64,000 nt of DNA from Bisporella sp. PMI_857 (lineage: Eukaryota; Ascomycota; Leotiomycetes; Helotiales; Helotiaceae). Location: NCBI GenBank assembly GCA_021307315.1, contig JAJSPD010000108.1, positions 46,858 through 110,857 on the forward strand, given 5' to 3'. Of the stretch, positions 22,965-33,992 are shown in pieces (position 1 is the stretch's first letter; every line of letters begins with the position of its first letter). Under the pieces are notes generated by a model, which ran no database searches, had not been told where the DNA came from, and saw only the letters and a program-made list of their open reading frames with translations. The position numbers and the translations under genes are program-made.

Positions 22965-24543
22965 ATGATGAACTCTTATAGATACTTGCTGAAGTCCATT
23001 CGTTATTACCTCAAGAGGTCCAATAATTTTTGCATCACAACGAAAGCAAGGATCAGAATGATGGCGTTCCTCGCTCCATCACCGCCTATTAGTTTCCCCA
23101 AGTCGAGCTTTGTGGTGCTGAACACAGAGGATAAGATCGAGGAAGAGGCCCTTCCATTTTATAATCCTGTCAAGTATTATCCTGTTCACGTTGGTGAGGT
23201 TTTCAGGTCGAGATACCAAGTGATCACAAAACTTGGCTATGGCGTAAATTCAACGGTTTGGTTATGCCAAGACCTCAAGTAAGGCACCGCCAGATCTGAC
23301 AGGTTGGATGAAAAGACGAACCTCTGATAAATCAATAGTGACCACCGATATCTTACGCTCAAGGTGCGGGTTCGGACGAAGCGGCATGATTCACTCGAGC
23401 AGCACGATGACCAGGAAAGTGCAATATCTCGCTATCTCGAGAATTGCTCCCTTGACCACTTCGGAAGGACCATGATTCGCCCGGTCCTTGACTCCTTTGA
23501 CATTATTGGCCCAAGTGGGGCGCATAAATGCCTCCTGTATCAGCCGCTTTGGTGGAGTTTTGCGGCGTTCCAGGACCTTCTTCCGGAGAAGCGGTTCCCA
23601 AGAGATCTAGTTCAGCAATGTGCTCAGCTTCTCTTGATAGCCTTGGATTTTCTACACAGGTGCGACGTCGTTCATACTGCTGAGCTCTCAATTAGGTATA
23701 ATCCTGACAGAGGCTGATTTTACTATAGATCTCTCGCCTAATAATGTATTGATGCGAATCAAAGATGAATCTATCCTCCCCGAGTTCGCACAGGAAGAGG
23801 TCGAACAACCTTTCGCCAGGATGGTGCGGTCAGATCGTACTATTTATATCTCACGGCCAATGCCGGTAAGCCCCGGTCAACCAGTTCTCTGCGATTTTGG
23901 TGAGGCTCGAGTTGGCCGTCATAAACATACAGGTAACATCATGCCACGCATCATGCGAGCTCCAGAGGTCATCCTGGGGATAGAATGGAATTGCAAAGTG
24001 GATATTTGGGCACTTGGCATTATGGTGAGTGTTCTGTTATGTCAAGTCTCCAGTAGTCCGTTGCCGTTTCCTTACTCGTATATTTGGTACGAGTTGCATC
24101 ACTTAGATTTTACTAACCTCGCCTTTTATAGACATGGCATCTTCTCGAAGGTGATCACTTATTCTCCGTCGAAAAGGAAGGCATCCTGGAGGACGAGCAG
24201 CACCTTGCGGAGATGGTATCTCTCTTAGGCCCTCCACCTAAATCTCTTCTCGGACGGAGCGAGAAATGTGGCAAGTATTGGGATACTGAAGGTGAGGAAC
24301 TCCTTAGATGGAGTATAATTACATTTCAGATTGCACTCAAGTATAGGCTGACACGCAACAGGGAATTGGAGAGGCTCTATTCCCATTCCTGAGCAGTCTT
24401 TTGAATCCCGAGAACAGCTGCTCGATAATGCATCCAAGACCGCCCTTATAAATTTTCTTTGTAGGGCGTTACGCTGGGTACCAGAGGAGCGGCCAGTTGC
24501 TGAGGAACTCGCTTTCGACAAATTCCTGATGGGATATCAGTAA
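22965..24543 (+). CDS. SRPK-like protein kinase (430 aa) with an abnormal splice donor
   Basis: Exons 22965-23278, 23339-23679, 23729-24024, 24132-24291 and 24362-24543 yield 430 residues. Kinase signatures appear in order: Gly loop LGYGVNSTVW, VAIK-type lysine in YLTLKVRV, catalytic loop HTDLSPNNVL, Mg-binding DFG in LCDFGEARVG, RAPEVILG, and DIWALG. The layout (short lobe, HTD loop, late insert) matches fungal SR-protein-kinase-like enzymes; the loop carries Ser where most kinases have Lys, which is frequent in this fungal subgroup. One junction is odd: the only frame-preserving intron between exons 2 and 3 (23680-23728) starts with CT, as if the G of GTGAGC had become C; retention stops translation inside the catalytic loop. 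The gene may therefore be inactive. The other three introns are GT-AG. Confidence 0.75.
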
Positions 24544-25459
24544 AGTATACCACAGTAAAGCTATGGGTATGTTTGTACAAAGTCCTCTAATTGTCAGAAA
24601 CATATGTTCACGTTCCTTACTGCTATATGGACCAGTATATAATTTCCACAGCCACACTACTCAGTCGATTCTCCATATCTTGGTCAAGACTCTCGATCAC
24701 TCCAATCTATTATTTTCGGCCTTCCAACAACGCCAGAATTGCTATGACCGATTTTTGCCAGTGACTTATGGGCCATCCTTATATAGATAGCATGTTGTAT
24801 TAGATGAGGTATATATGTACAAGTTTTACGACTTTTTACTCTACGTCCGCAATGTCGCTACGCCCAAGTAATGTACTACAAATCGAAAACACCCAATCTC
24901 GCCTTGCAAGGCCTAATGGATTCAAAACACTAAAATCAACGAGCATGGCGCCGGGAACTCATGCTTTAAGAAGCGATGGTAGGCCCTTCTATATAAATAG
25001 CCGATCTCAAGCCAGGTAACATGAAGCAAATCCTCCGACTCGAAGAATTTGGACCTGATATTCTCAGACTTGGATGGGGATTACACTTGGGTTCAACGCA
25101 TAAAACATTCATAATGAGATGTCATGAAGTAAGGGTCATATCCAAGCGCGCTTTCAGGATGCTGGCTGTGTAGGAACCTTTTGCTTCTCGATTATATTAG
25201 AGGCATTTGGACCCGGATTGTTCAGGGAGACAGGCAAGCGATGAAAATGGTGGATCGAGGTATGGTGACTGCCTCAGGGCGTAAGGCAGGGGTTGTAGGC
25301 AGAAAGGAAGGCTGGCTGCTAAGGGTTCAACTTGACGCATGATGGCGGCATCCCTGTGTGCGAGAATTGGCTGAAGCTGTTGTACAGTAGGCTGCGCAAA
25401 CAAATCCAATCCTAACTGCGTAGCCACACGTTCGGTCGTAGAATATTCCTATACCGATT

Positions 25460-25584
25460 ATTGACTGCTACATATTAAGCGTAGAGTTGTCGATAATGTG
25501 TGATATTCGCTAACATTCGTGAGACGATCGAGTGGCGTGAGGCTGGCCGTCGAAAGTGCACCGCCAATAAGATCGTTGAAGGTT
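25460..25584 (-). repeat. Dispersed repeat copy 2 (within a small open frame)
   Basis: This is the second copy of the repeat at 20899-21016. Here it forms the C-terminal half of a 68-codon minus-strand frame (25664-25458) that starts MAKRAPQRNESRSV and continues through GTFNDLIGGAL to TNVSEYHTLSTTLRL. In copy 1 the matching peptide reads TFNDFIGAV...TNVSEYHTLSTTLRL. Whether it is a real small protein or a fragment of a mobile element cannot be decided from sequence alone. Confidence 0.75.
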
Positions 25585-26010
25585 CCACGGTAACCCGGAG
25601 GGAGCTTATAAACTTTCATAGTAACGGAACGAGATTCGTTTCTTTGAGGAGCTCTTTTCGCCACATATACCTGGCTTAGATTAGGCCTTTTCCTACTTCC
25701 CTTTTATATTTTTGCATATATAAAAGACTACCGCTGTGGCCAAGGGGCGTAGGAGGGCGGCGCAAAAGAAGAAGGCGCTTCTATTTTCTAGATTTCTTTG
25801 TAATTTCGGATTCTCTACGTTATCACTTTTTGTGCCAGCAGTTAGAGTACAACCTTAGTATTTGTATATATGCCTAGAGTCACTAGCGCACACTAGAGGC
25901 AATACTATACTAGCGGCCTATTCTCCGGCGTCCTTTTTCGATATCAGTGTTTAGAAGGTCACGTGGCACTTGTAACATAATCCCTGCCAAGACTTAAAAT
26001 AGAATTATTA

Positions 26011-26041
26011 TTATGATTATTATTATTATTATTATTATTAA
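26011..26041. repeat. ATT/TAT trinucleotide microsatellite
   Basis: This is a run of about ten ATT units with one interruption, ~110 bases before the epimerase start. It is followed by a pyrimidine-rich CTTC tract typical of fungal promoter/5' UTR sequence. Confidence 0.85.
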
Positions 26042-26150
26042 TCGATGTGGAGACGCTTCAGCCAAAAAGCTACTCCCCTCTCAACCTCTACTTCCTCGTT
26101 TCTCCTCTCTTCCTTCCTTCCTTCCTATACCCATTTCTTCCTTTCCCAAA

Positions 26151-27182
26151 ATGGCTTCTCCAACGACCAACGTGCTAGTAACCGGCGCGAACGGGTACAT
26201 TGGAAATGCCGTTGCCCGTGCATTCGTCCGCGCTGGCTACAGAACCTACGGCCTCGTCCGCCAACCCGACATCTGCTCCAGTCTCGCCTCCTCAGAAATC
26301 ATCCCTCTCCTCGGTTCTCCCAGCGATACCTCCTTCCTCCCCTCCCTCTCAGCTCAAGGAATTGTCTTCGCCGTCCTCGTCTCCACAACCACAACCGAGG
26401 GTGCCTCCGAATATATCCCACACTACAACGCCATCATCTCTCTCTTCCGCACGCTCGCCACCTCTTCCAACGCTGCTGGTATCCGACCATTAGTGTTCTT
26501 CACATCAGGCTGTAAAGACTACGGCATGGGAGCCCTCGCCAACTCCCCAAATCTGGCACCACACACAGAACTTTCACCTCTGAATCCACAGCCCAGCATC
26601 GTTGACCGCGCAAACTATGCAATCAAGACGTTCGAGAATAAGGATCTGTTCGACACGGTGGTGTTGAGACCAACGCATGTGTATGGCTATATGTCCTCTT
26701 ATTATGCTTTCTTCTTCCAGTTTGCAGAGGGGGCGAAGCAGAAGGGTGAGTGGGTGGTTGAGGAAGATGGTATGACTATTTTGCATGCTATACATGTGGA
26801 CGATTGCGCGGACGCTTACGTTGCTCTTTCCGAATGTAAGAGAGAAATTGTGGCGGGACAGTGTTACAATATCTCTAATAGGAAGTACGAGACGCTAGAG
26901 GAAATCTTGAGAGCGCTGGTGGAGGAGTATAGGATTGAGGGTGGTGTGAAGTACGTTAAGAGAGAAGGGGGACCAGGGCCACGTGCGAAGTTACTCGGGT
27001 TTAGTCAGTGGGTTGGGAGTGAGAAGTTGAGAAGGGATACGGGGTGGAAGGATAAGAGGATGCTGTTTTCGGAGGGGATTAAGCAGTATCGGATTGCGTA
27101 TGAGGCGGCAGTTGAGAGGGGCGATGAAGGGTTAGCGAGGGTGATGAAGAAGGTCGCGGGCAGGATTACTAGTCAAAAGTAG
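26151..27182 (+). CDS. NAD(P)-dependent epimerase/dehydratase-like extended SDR (343 aa)
   Basis: This is an intronless gene. The start at 26151 (MASPTTNVLVTGANGYIGNAV) is chosen over upstream in-frame codons because it places the Rossmann strand and GxxGxxG dinucleotide motif at residues 8-18, as usual. A YAIK tetrad (RANYAIKTFE) supplies the catalytic Tyr and Lys. LRPTHVYG and the HVDDCADAYVALSE block are typical of extended SDRs that act on sugar nucleotides or hydroxy-carbonyl substrates. The substrate is not identifiable. The protein has no signal peptide and is likely cytosolic. Composition is remarkable: roughly the first 450 bases are pyrimidine-rich and the rest purine-rich on the coding strand. 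The frame is intact to the TAG at 27180. Confidence 0.85.
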   Translation: MASPTTNVLVTGANGYIGNAVARAFVRAGYRTYGLVRQPDICSSLASSEIIPLLGSPSDTSFLPSLSAQGIVFAVLVSTTTTEGASEYIPHYNAIISLFRTLATSSNAAGIRPLVFFTSGCKDYGMGALANSPNLAPHTELSPLNPQPSIVDRANYAIKTFENKDLFDTVVLRPTHVYGYMSSYYAFFFQFAEGAKQKGEWVVEEDGMTILHAIHVDDCADAYVALSECKREIVAGQCYNISNRKYETLEEILRALVEEYRIEGGVKYVKREGGPGPRAKLLGFSQWVGSEKLRRDTGWKDKRMLFSEGIKQYRIAYEAAVERGDEGLARVMKKVAGRITSQK

Positions 27183-28040
27183 CGTTGTAATTTACTTATA
27201 AGATCAATTCAAATGGAACGAAATTCTTACTGATAATGCTGGTACAAACCCGCCTAACGCTATGTCTTATGTGCTCGAGAGCGAGGCAAGGGCTGCAGAT
27301 ACTTATAAATGGGACACGTTCTAAAAGTAGGCAAGGCACGCGTTCTACCATAGAAAAGAAGAAACTAGCAAAGGCATTCGTGAGGTCACACTTGCAGAAA
27401 AGTTCATCAAGGCAAAGATAAGCAACCAGGGACGGAAGAGGTGTGGTTAAATCTGCCCGTGCCTGATCGGCTTTAATGGCGGTATATTTAGGAGAGTGGC
27501 CCAAAGGCTCCCCTTCCGCATCACAAGTTGCATTCCATTAGGTTGCGGCGATGACATACTTGAGACCATCAGTTATCGCTGGTTGAGGATACCTTTCTGT
27601 AGCGTTCCACAGTTAGTATATGCCAAAGTTGCGCAGCCAGGATCCGTGCCTCGAAAGAAGGAATTACGCATCTCATCTGGAATGATACCAAGATCAAAGC
27701 GCGAATTGGATATGACGTTTTCCAACGCACTCAAGTCCTTCTGGATTTCATTTTTTTGATCTCACTTAGCGAAGAGAGTGGATCTCGAGATAAGGAAGCG
27801 TGATATTGGATAAAGTGTGGCCTTGAAGTCTTGGGACTTTTCTTCTGGAGACAATCAGCTATGTAGCATTGAATTTTGCCGGCGAAGAGAATGAAGTGAG
27901 GCCCATAGCTTGAATGACTTATATCACCTGCCATTTGACGATATCTTGTGATATTGCCACCCCGAAAGTGGACCTGGTGCTGGAATTTCGACATGCTGTG
28001 CGCTGCCATGGACTAACTTAGGAGTCTAGCTTAGGGCGCG
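27183..28040. other. Intergenic, no gene seen
   Basis: Only chance frames of 60-102 codons are found here on either strand. The right end joins a membrane-protein relic on the minus strand. Confidence 0.5.
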
Positions 28041-28608
28041 CTAGTGAGTAGGGGGAGGAGTATCGAGCGGGCATAGAAAGGGCATAGAAAGGGCAAATAC
28101 TAGCCACATAGCAGCTGAAGAAATCCTCGGTAGACACGTATGGCTGCTTTTCTCGACAATCGGCGGTAGACGATATCTGACAAGGTTGCTAAAACTCCCA
28201 AGCGTTGTACCACGTTGCTCTAGGGAAATAAAAGCCAGGCGCCATCCTGTAAGGAGTACATTTTCCAGCCAGAAATCTGACAATCACCATTGCCATTGAC
28301 AGCAACGCGGTGACATTAGACTGACTAAGAGCTATCGTGGAGGCTGGTAATTCATAGGCGGATCCGCTTACTAAGAAGAACTGATTGTTGACCTTTATCA
28401 ACAAGACTGTTGCTATAATGCCTGTGGCAACGAAGTTGGCGGGGAAAGACCACCAGGCTATAAATGCTTTCCATAGACCGCTATCGTCTGTTCGTAAATG
28501 GCATTGATGAGAATGATGATTAAGAATCGTCAAATTTCTCATCGTATAAACTGATATGGTATTGATTGGCGCATATGAAATGAAGAGTCCGCCGTTTTCA
28601 AGTCCCAA
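28041..28608 (-). pseudogene. Relic of a fungal multi-pass membrane protein
   Basis: The frame 28608-28189 contains two membrane-like segments (WWSFPANFVATGIIATVLLI; ALLSMAMVIVRFLAG) around a YELPASTIALSQSNVT linker. The continuation lies in another frame (28283-28041), where WRLAFISLEQRGTTLGSFSNLVRYRLPP looks like the next conserved block. The change of frame at about 28245, with no convincing intron between, and the absence of the rest of the protein suggest a truncated relic. Uncharacterised membrane proteins of this style are repeated in many Pezizomycotina genomes. A 12-base unit GGGCATAGAAAG occurs twice in tandem near 28070-28095. Confidence 0.5.
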
Positions 28609-28945
28609 ACTAATCTAAGAGTGCAATCGGGGACGTCCCAAAGGTGGCCATAATCATTATGTACAAAAGAAAAGAGCGCAGTTGCCACGCATCATCAGCC
28701 TTTCTCAATATGGCGAGAGGTGATCCAGATACATTTGGAAGGCTTTGCCGCTTAGAATCTTGAATAACCAAGCCATGAGGCGCACTCGTTTATGCGCCTT
28801 TTAATATGTCACGGCTCAGCACCACAACGTGAATTCAATGGGTGAACGACACTTAAAAGCGACGACTTCGATGGGGCCAACCATGGAGGCCTAGGGGTAC
28901 GCCCTGAGCCCAATTACAGCCACCCCAGAGCCCAGCCTCGCAGAG

Positions 28946-28973
28946 ACCATTGCAGCCATGAGGCTGCAATGGT
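28946..28973. repeat. Perfect 12 bp hairpin with 4 nt loop
   Basis: ACCATTGCAGCC is followed by ATGA and its exact reverse complement GGCTGCAATGGT. It lies within the GC-richer decayed stretch and has no T-run after it, so a transcription terminator is unlikely. The left arm reads as coding-like (ETIAAM), so the palindrome may be incidental. Confidence 0.7.
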
Positions 28974-29973
28974 TAGCTAGGTATTGCCAGAGAGGGAGCT
29001 TGCCAAAGACGAGCGGCTGACCGGCGAATCGCACTGCTCAAAAGCGACCACAATGGCATCACCAACAAGGGATACCACGGGGAATAAGCGCCCCAACAAT
29101 GCGAACTATGTCAGCGGCAGCGATAAGGGGTAACAGCATCGAGCGCCTAGCCTCAGCAAAAGCAACTCCAGTACAGAGCACTGAAATCTCAGCAAGTACC
29201 ACGGAAGGCAGCGTCGGGGCAATACAGCAACCTCAACCAGCATAAACACCCGTAACTCTTTCAGAGCAACATGTGTCATTTTCAAACAGTTTAGTTACAG
29301 ATGCATTAGAGGCAGAAGAACTACCAGCAAGCACAAGTTTAATGTTACAAGTTAAGTGTTAAGTATGTTTGTGCCGCGACTGTAAAGCCTATTAATGGCC
29401 CGCGGGGCTCTCACCAAGCACCTCAATCTGTAGCGATTCTAGCTCAAACCTTAACGCTGTTAGCCCCTTCTGAGGCAATCACACAGCTTTCGTACCAATA
29501 TATTGTTAATCTCATATGCCTACATGGCAAAACTATCAGCGAGTGGCCGCGGTCTGATATAGCATTAGTGGCAATTGTAGTGCCTTATGGTCGCTTCAGG
29601 CGCTAAATGCGACCTGTAGAGAGCGCTTCATAGTCGTGTTAAAAAAAAAGCTTGGAGCATGTTAACCACGGACCTTCGCGAGCAGTGGTCCTGACTGCCG
29701 ACTGAAGGCTGAAGTACCCCCAGACTTCGGCTACCCTTACAGGGCGGAGGAATGATACACGCCCCCAACTTTTTGTTGTACGCGCCACGCCCCTTGATTC
29801 TGAGTAATGAAGCTGTCACGCCAGAAAGAGTACTCTGCGCACACGCCGTTGTTCTGACTATTTGTAACTCCATGCAAATTTGCTCAAGGGTTTAATTCTA
29901 TCATTGTTTTGGTTATAATATAACGATCGGCGTCAGAAGCCTAAAGGTTTGAATGATTATTGTATTTACCCCG

Positions 29974-30080
29974 CATCTTACTCGTATACGGTCCGAATTG
30001 AACTCGGTTGAGTGATGATTTGCTCGCATATTACTCGTATAAGGACCAAATTGCATCCTGTTCGTATACAGTCCGAATTT
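29974..30080 (+). repeat. Three-copy short repeat (~28 bp units) upstream of the hydrolase gene
   Basis: Copies begin at about 29974, 30027 and 30052 with the pattern GCAT..TACTCGTATACGGTCC followed by GAATT. Copy 2 has GTATAAGGACCAAATT and copy 3 GTTCGTATACAGTCCGAATT. The core CTCGTATACGGTCCGAATT is kept in all three with one to three changes. They lie 440-550 bases before the start of the next gene. They could be decayed tandem repeats or clustered regulator sites. Confidence 0.7.
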
Positions 30081-30522
30081 AGCGAAATAAAAGGAACGCC
30101 TCCTTGTTCTTGAGGGTATTATCAGCGTAATTTATTAGTCAGATTACTAAACATTTATTATGTCTGATACGTACTTGTTCCATGATTTCTCCAGCACACC
30201 TTCTCTTCTTGGTCTCTTTCATTGATCATGAGTCCGCTTGAGATATTACTGAACAAAGGGATTAAGAAGCACGCATCCTTTCGTACCATCCAAGCTTGAT
30301 TTAGTGCCTCCGTCAAGATCAACTAGGTTGCACTACTTTGGACATGTAGTCGTACTCGGCTCGGTTCCCATGGCCATATTCAGTTATGTTCAATAATTCA
30401 AATGGGTATACTATGGCAACGAACGGCATGGGAGAGCGCGTTGCGACATCACTGCACCTTGCTGAAAGTATAAGACTGGCCAAAATCCCGAGAAGATTTC
30501 TGAACGGACCCCTTCGCTCAAC

Positions 30523-32643
30523 ATGCGCCTCCCTAGCATTGTTTTAGTTGCCTCTCTCCACGCAGTTGCCATAAATGCAGCTGCAATTGCACTTGAACAT
30601 GTGCTGGGTGATCACGACGCTCCAGCCAGAAGATCTAACTTCCAGGTGCCAGATCCTCCTGAGCCGGAGCCCATTATCGTCACCGAACTCCCGCTGCCTC
30701 CAGTAGCGCCAAGTGACGATGTCGGCTCTTGTTCTGCTGAAATTAACCCAAGGGGTACCGGATGTATTGCTAAAATACGAGCATCCTTTCAAACCGGGAA
30801 CTTCTTGCCTGACAGTCTCCATATTGTCGTGGTTATGAACTTCACTGGAGCACCGGCAGCTCCGGATCCGGCCAGTGTTTACAATGGTGTACAGCTGTCT
30901 ATTGTCAAGATTGATGGCGCCACCTTCCCTAATGGGGATGCCTGGAAGTGCATCACGTGTGGCGTGCCTGCGATTAACCAGGTGGGCAGGAACTCGGCAA
31001 TGGATTATCCTCAAGCTTTTTGGGATGGCTCTCGGGTCCTGGTCGGCCTGAACATTGTTGATTGCGGCATTTTTCAATTGTCAAGCCCACAATGTACTCC
31101 AGAAACTACATATATCTATCCGCTGCGATGGAATAATAATGTTGATGGCTCTGGTGCAGGAGGATCTATAAGGGAGTTGCGACTACATCCCGATGGTGTC
31201 CATTTAGGCTTCAACTCCATAACAGTTTTGTAAGTCTGATCGGATGTCTTTGGTGTAGTCTTTGTTGCCAATCTGATTTTGGGATGTAGTAATGGGAAAA
31301 TGGGGCAGTATGGATACTTTTCTCGGCTTCAATTCAATCCAGAGCCAACTACAGGGACGCCACTTTCTCCACGTTATGACTTGGTCAATGTTACAAGGCT
31401 CTTCAATCCTGAAATTTTGCAGCCGATCAGTGTAGAGGGGAATGGGACTCAGCTCCGTGTCAACTCTCAGGCCATATCTATCGGAGAGTTACGTGGTTTT
31501 AGCGGTCGCGGGACAGAAGTCACATATGTAGGGACTCCCGTTGAGTCTTCCAACATTGATGTTTTTGCGGCAGATCTTACGACTGGGGCTGTTCGTCGTC
31601 TTACGTCGAACCCTGAGTACGTTGACCCAGTTGACATATCTCCCGACGACCAATGGACCGTAGTCGACGACACTCGTGGCACTAATCGTCAGATGTTTAT
31701 TGCTGGCATGCGGAATATCCCACCTATAACAGATATAGTTTCAACTACTGTTACTTCATCAACACGTAATAACGGCGATCGTCGCTTTTTTGAAGTTTTC
31801 CTTATTGATAGATATGGGGACCGTGGCTTATACCAAGGCCAAAAAGTCAATGGCGAAGGTGACGGCAGCCCAGGTAGTGTCAATGACCCATATTGGAATG
31901 CTATGGCTGATCCAAAATGGTCCCATGACGGAACTCGTATAGCATTTGTAAGTCTATCTTCAGAATCTCTTGGGAAGACAACTGAATACTTCTGCACCCA
32001 CCTGCGAATTTTGATGGCCTTCCATGCAAACGTACTGATGCTGACTTCGGACCCAAAGTTCCAAGCGCTTACTGTTGCGCCAGCCTGTGGCGGCGAAAAT
32101 CCTTTGCCGTGTCCTATTTCTACGGCTCAAGGCGGGCGAGAATATCGTGCAATGATTGCGTATTTGGCCTCTCGCGCTCCCATCACACAATTACCTGTTG
32201 CGCCTGTCTCGGATACTGTTCCCTGGGGTGTGCCGTACGTAGCGGGTAGCACAGCACCAGCTCGTCCATTCCCTCCCGAAGGCTTGTACACGTTGGCAGG
32301 AGGTATTACCGGATCCGCAAACATAAATATCACGTGGGACGCATCGAAAAGGTCTCCCCAAACAGTTGCGGTTGAGTACAATAATTTTTCTTACGACGGT
32401 ATCACTATTCTTTCTGGTACAGAAGAAGTTTCTGTTTCAAACCCGAGCCCGACTCTAAATCATATAGATTGGTTTTCAGACTTAAGGTCTATCGGTGAAA
32501 GAGGTATTATATCTACAAAAAAAACAAGTGAAGATGGGTTTCATTTGGATATCGATGTGCTGATCAATGATTTTTCTGCTACTGGCACCATGACCACCAC
32601 GGTAGATGGAATTGCTTATGAACAGCCAATGAACGGCACCTAA
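30523..32643 (+). CDS. Secreted saponin-hydrolase-like protein (649 aa)
   Basis: Exons 30523-31229, 31290-31947 and 32059-32643 encode 649 residues. A signal peptide (MRLPSIVLVASLHAVAINAAAIA) precedes a long domain with many features of the fungal saponin hydrolase family, as I remember it: PEPEPIIVTELPLPPVAP, SCSAEINPRGTGCI, GNFLPD, WKCITCGVP, MDYPQAFWDG, IRELRLHPDGVHLGFNS, YFSRLQFNP and APACGGENPLPCP. Beta-propeller (TolB-like) character is suggested by DISPDDQWTV and KWSHDGTRIAF. Enzymes of this family remove the sugar chain of triterpenoid saponins, a plant defence. The second intron (31948-32058) is 111 nt, a multiple of three and free of stops; its GTAAGT donor and the smooth join IAF|FQALTVAPACGG favour removal. 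It is an intact, secreted, plausibly plant-facing enzyme. Confidence 0.7.
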
Positions 32644-33992
32644 CGTAGCAAGGGTGGCCCGGGAAGTGTACATACTCGTTCAGATCTTGTGCTCTATGCA
32701 ATATTAGCACCAGAATACTATCGCCGAAGCGTCGTACTTTTAATTTGAATAAAGGATTGAACTAGCAAAGGGCAAAGTTGTGATGTTATTTCATAATTTC
32801 GCCTATAGCCTTTACCCTACACTAAGTCAACAATGATGGCCTCTTTCTGTGTGGGTTAATCACTTGATACAGCCTAGTACCTCTTAACAGACTTTTAAGT
32901 ATATACGATCGGCGTGTAGACTAACCAGCCAAGAAGCTTGGCTAACGATTCAATTACTATTATAAAAGCTTGTACTCACTCCAATTTCTAGGCCATCAAC
33001 ATTAGTTTCGATACTTGTCCTTCGGCTCTTTTCGAGATTTTTTCTCGGGGCAGGATTAGCTGCAAATCTTGGAAACTAAATAAATTTGCCTTCCCTGTCG
33101 CGCGATACTGTAAATTGTGAAATCTTAGCGCTACTATCTTGCCTTAACACGATACCTGCAGGAAATGGTGAGGTTTTGGTATTTGCTATCGAGGTGATTT
33201 GTGGGACAGTTCTTTAAATCTTGGGAGTTGCTACTGTCGAAAAAAGAGGTAGTCGAGCTTCCAATCACTTAAGGATGCTCGGACTAATGGAAGTCGCATA
33301 GAACCAGGTTTAGGGGTGGTTTTCCGAGAAGAGTAGGATCTCCACTGGTAGCATTCAGAGAAAGAGATCTTTTATGTTGCGAGGTGAATGCTGATGCCGA
33401 TGGCATGTTGATACTGCTTCATAGGCTGGTGATCTCAAGATCCTAGATGTGCTTGTTTCATTTAATGATGGCCAGGCTATTCCTCCGCTTCTTGACTCTT
33501 AGTACGACTATAAGTTAGTAGAATAACTAGATACTTGATATATTCCCTGAGGGGCTTTTTTTTAACTGGAATAAGGGCCAGGCGAGATGTAACATACCCA
33601 CTGAAGTGGTCCATGCCCTTTTGAGACTAACGTAATGGATAAGCGAGCCAGTTACCTACTTATTTTGGCACTTTAAAAGTAAATATAACAACCAATCAAC
33701 TGGTCAATCAATCAAGCAATTAATTAGACCTTGCATTTGTATTAACGGATTGGTGTCATTCCTCATCGCCAAGTTCGGGTCACCTGATATCCTAACTATT
33801 TATGACGTATTAATAAAAGTCTTAACTCGCATTGCTCCGACATGACCCCGCATGTCCCCTTGCGCGTGATTGTGGCTTTGCCGAGGTTCAAGCCTTTGTG
33901 TCAACTTTTACATTTGGTCCATAGGCCTCATTCCTAGTAGTAATGTTTTATTGAGCCTATTGTTAATATTCTACTTCCTTAATTCTTTGCGA
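32644..33992. other. 1.35 kb intergenic region (3' flank and bZIP promoter)
   Basis: No open frame of note. The region is AT-rich near 32690-32780 and 33650-33760. The bZIP gene could begin at an earlier in-frame codon (33870), but that leader is hydrophobic and unlike the family. Confidence 0.5.

Larger units (their letters stand above)
24544..26150. other. 1.6 kb intergenic region with repeat copy 2
   Basis: No gene is called apart from a 68-codon minus-strand frame (25664-25458) overlapping repeat copy 2. The right end carries an ATT microsatellite and a CTTC tract just before the epimerase start codon. Confidence 0.5.
28609..30522. other. 1.9 kb non-coding region with decayed coding-like DNA and short repeats
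   Basis: Bases 28850-29260 are GC-richer than the surroundings and read protein-like in short pieces (for example EPSLAETIAAMRLQ, which crosses the hairpin), but many stops break every frame; a decayed retroelement gag is one possibility. The hairpin and the triple repeat are listed separately. The last 300 bases are the presumed promoter of the saponin-hydrolase-like gene. Confidence 0.45.
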
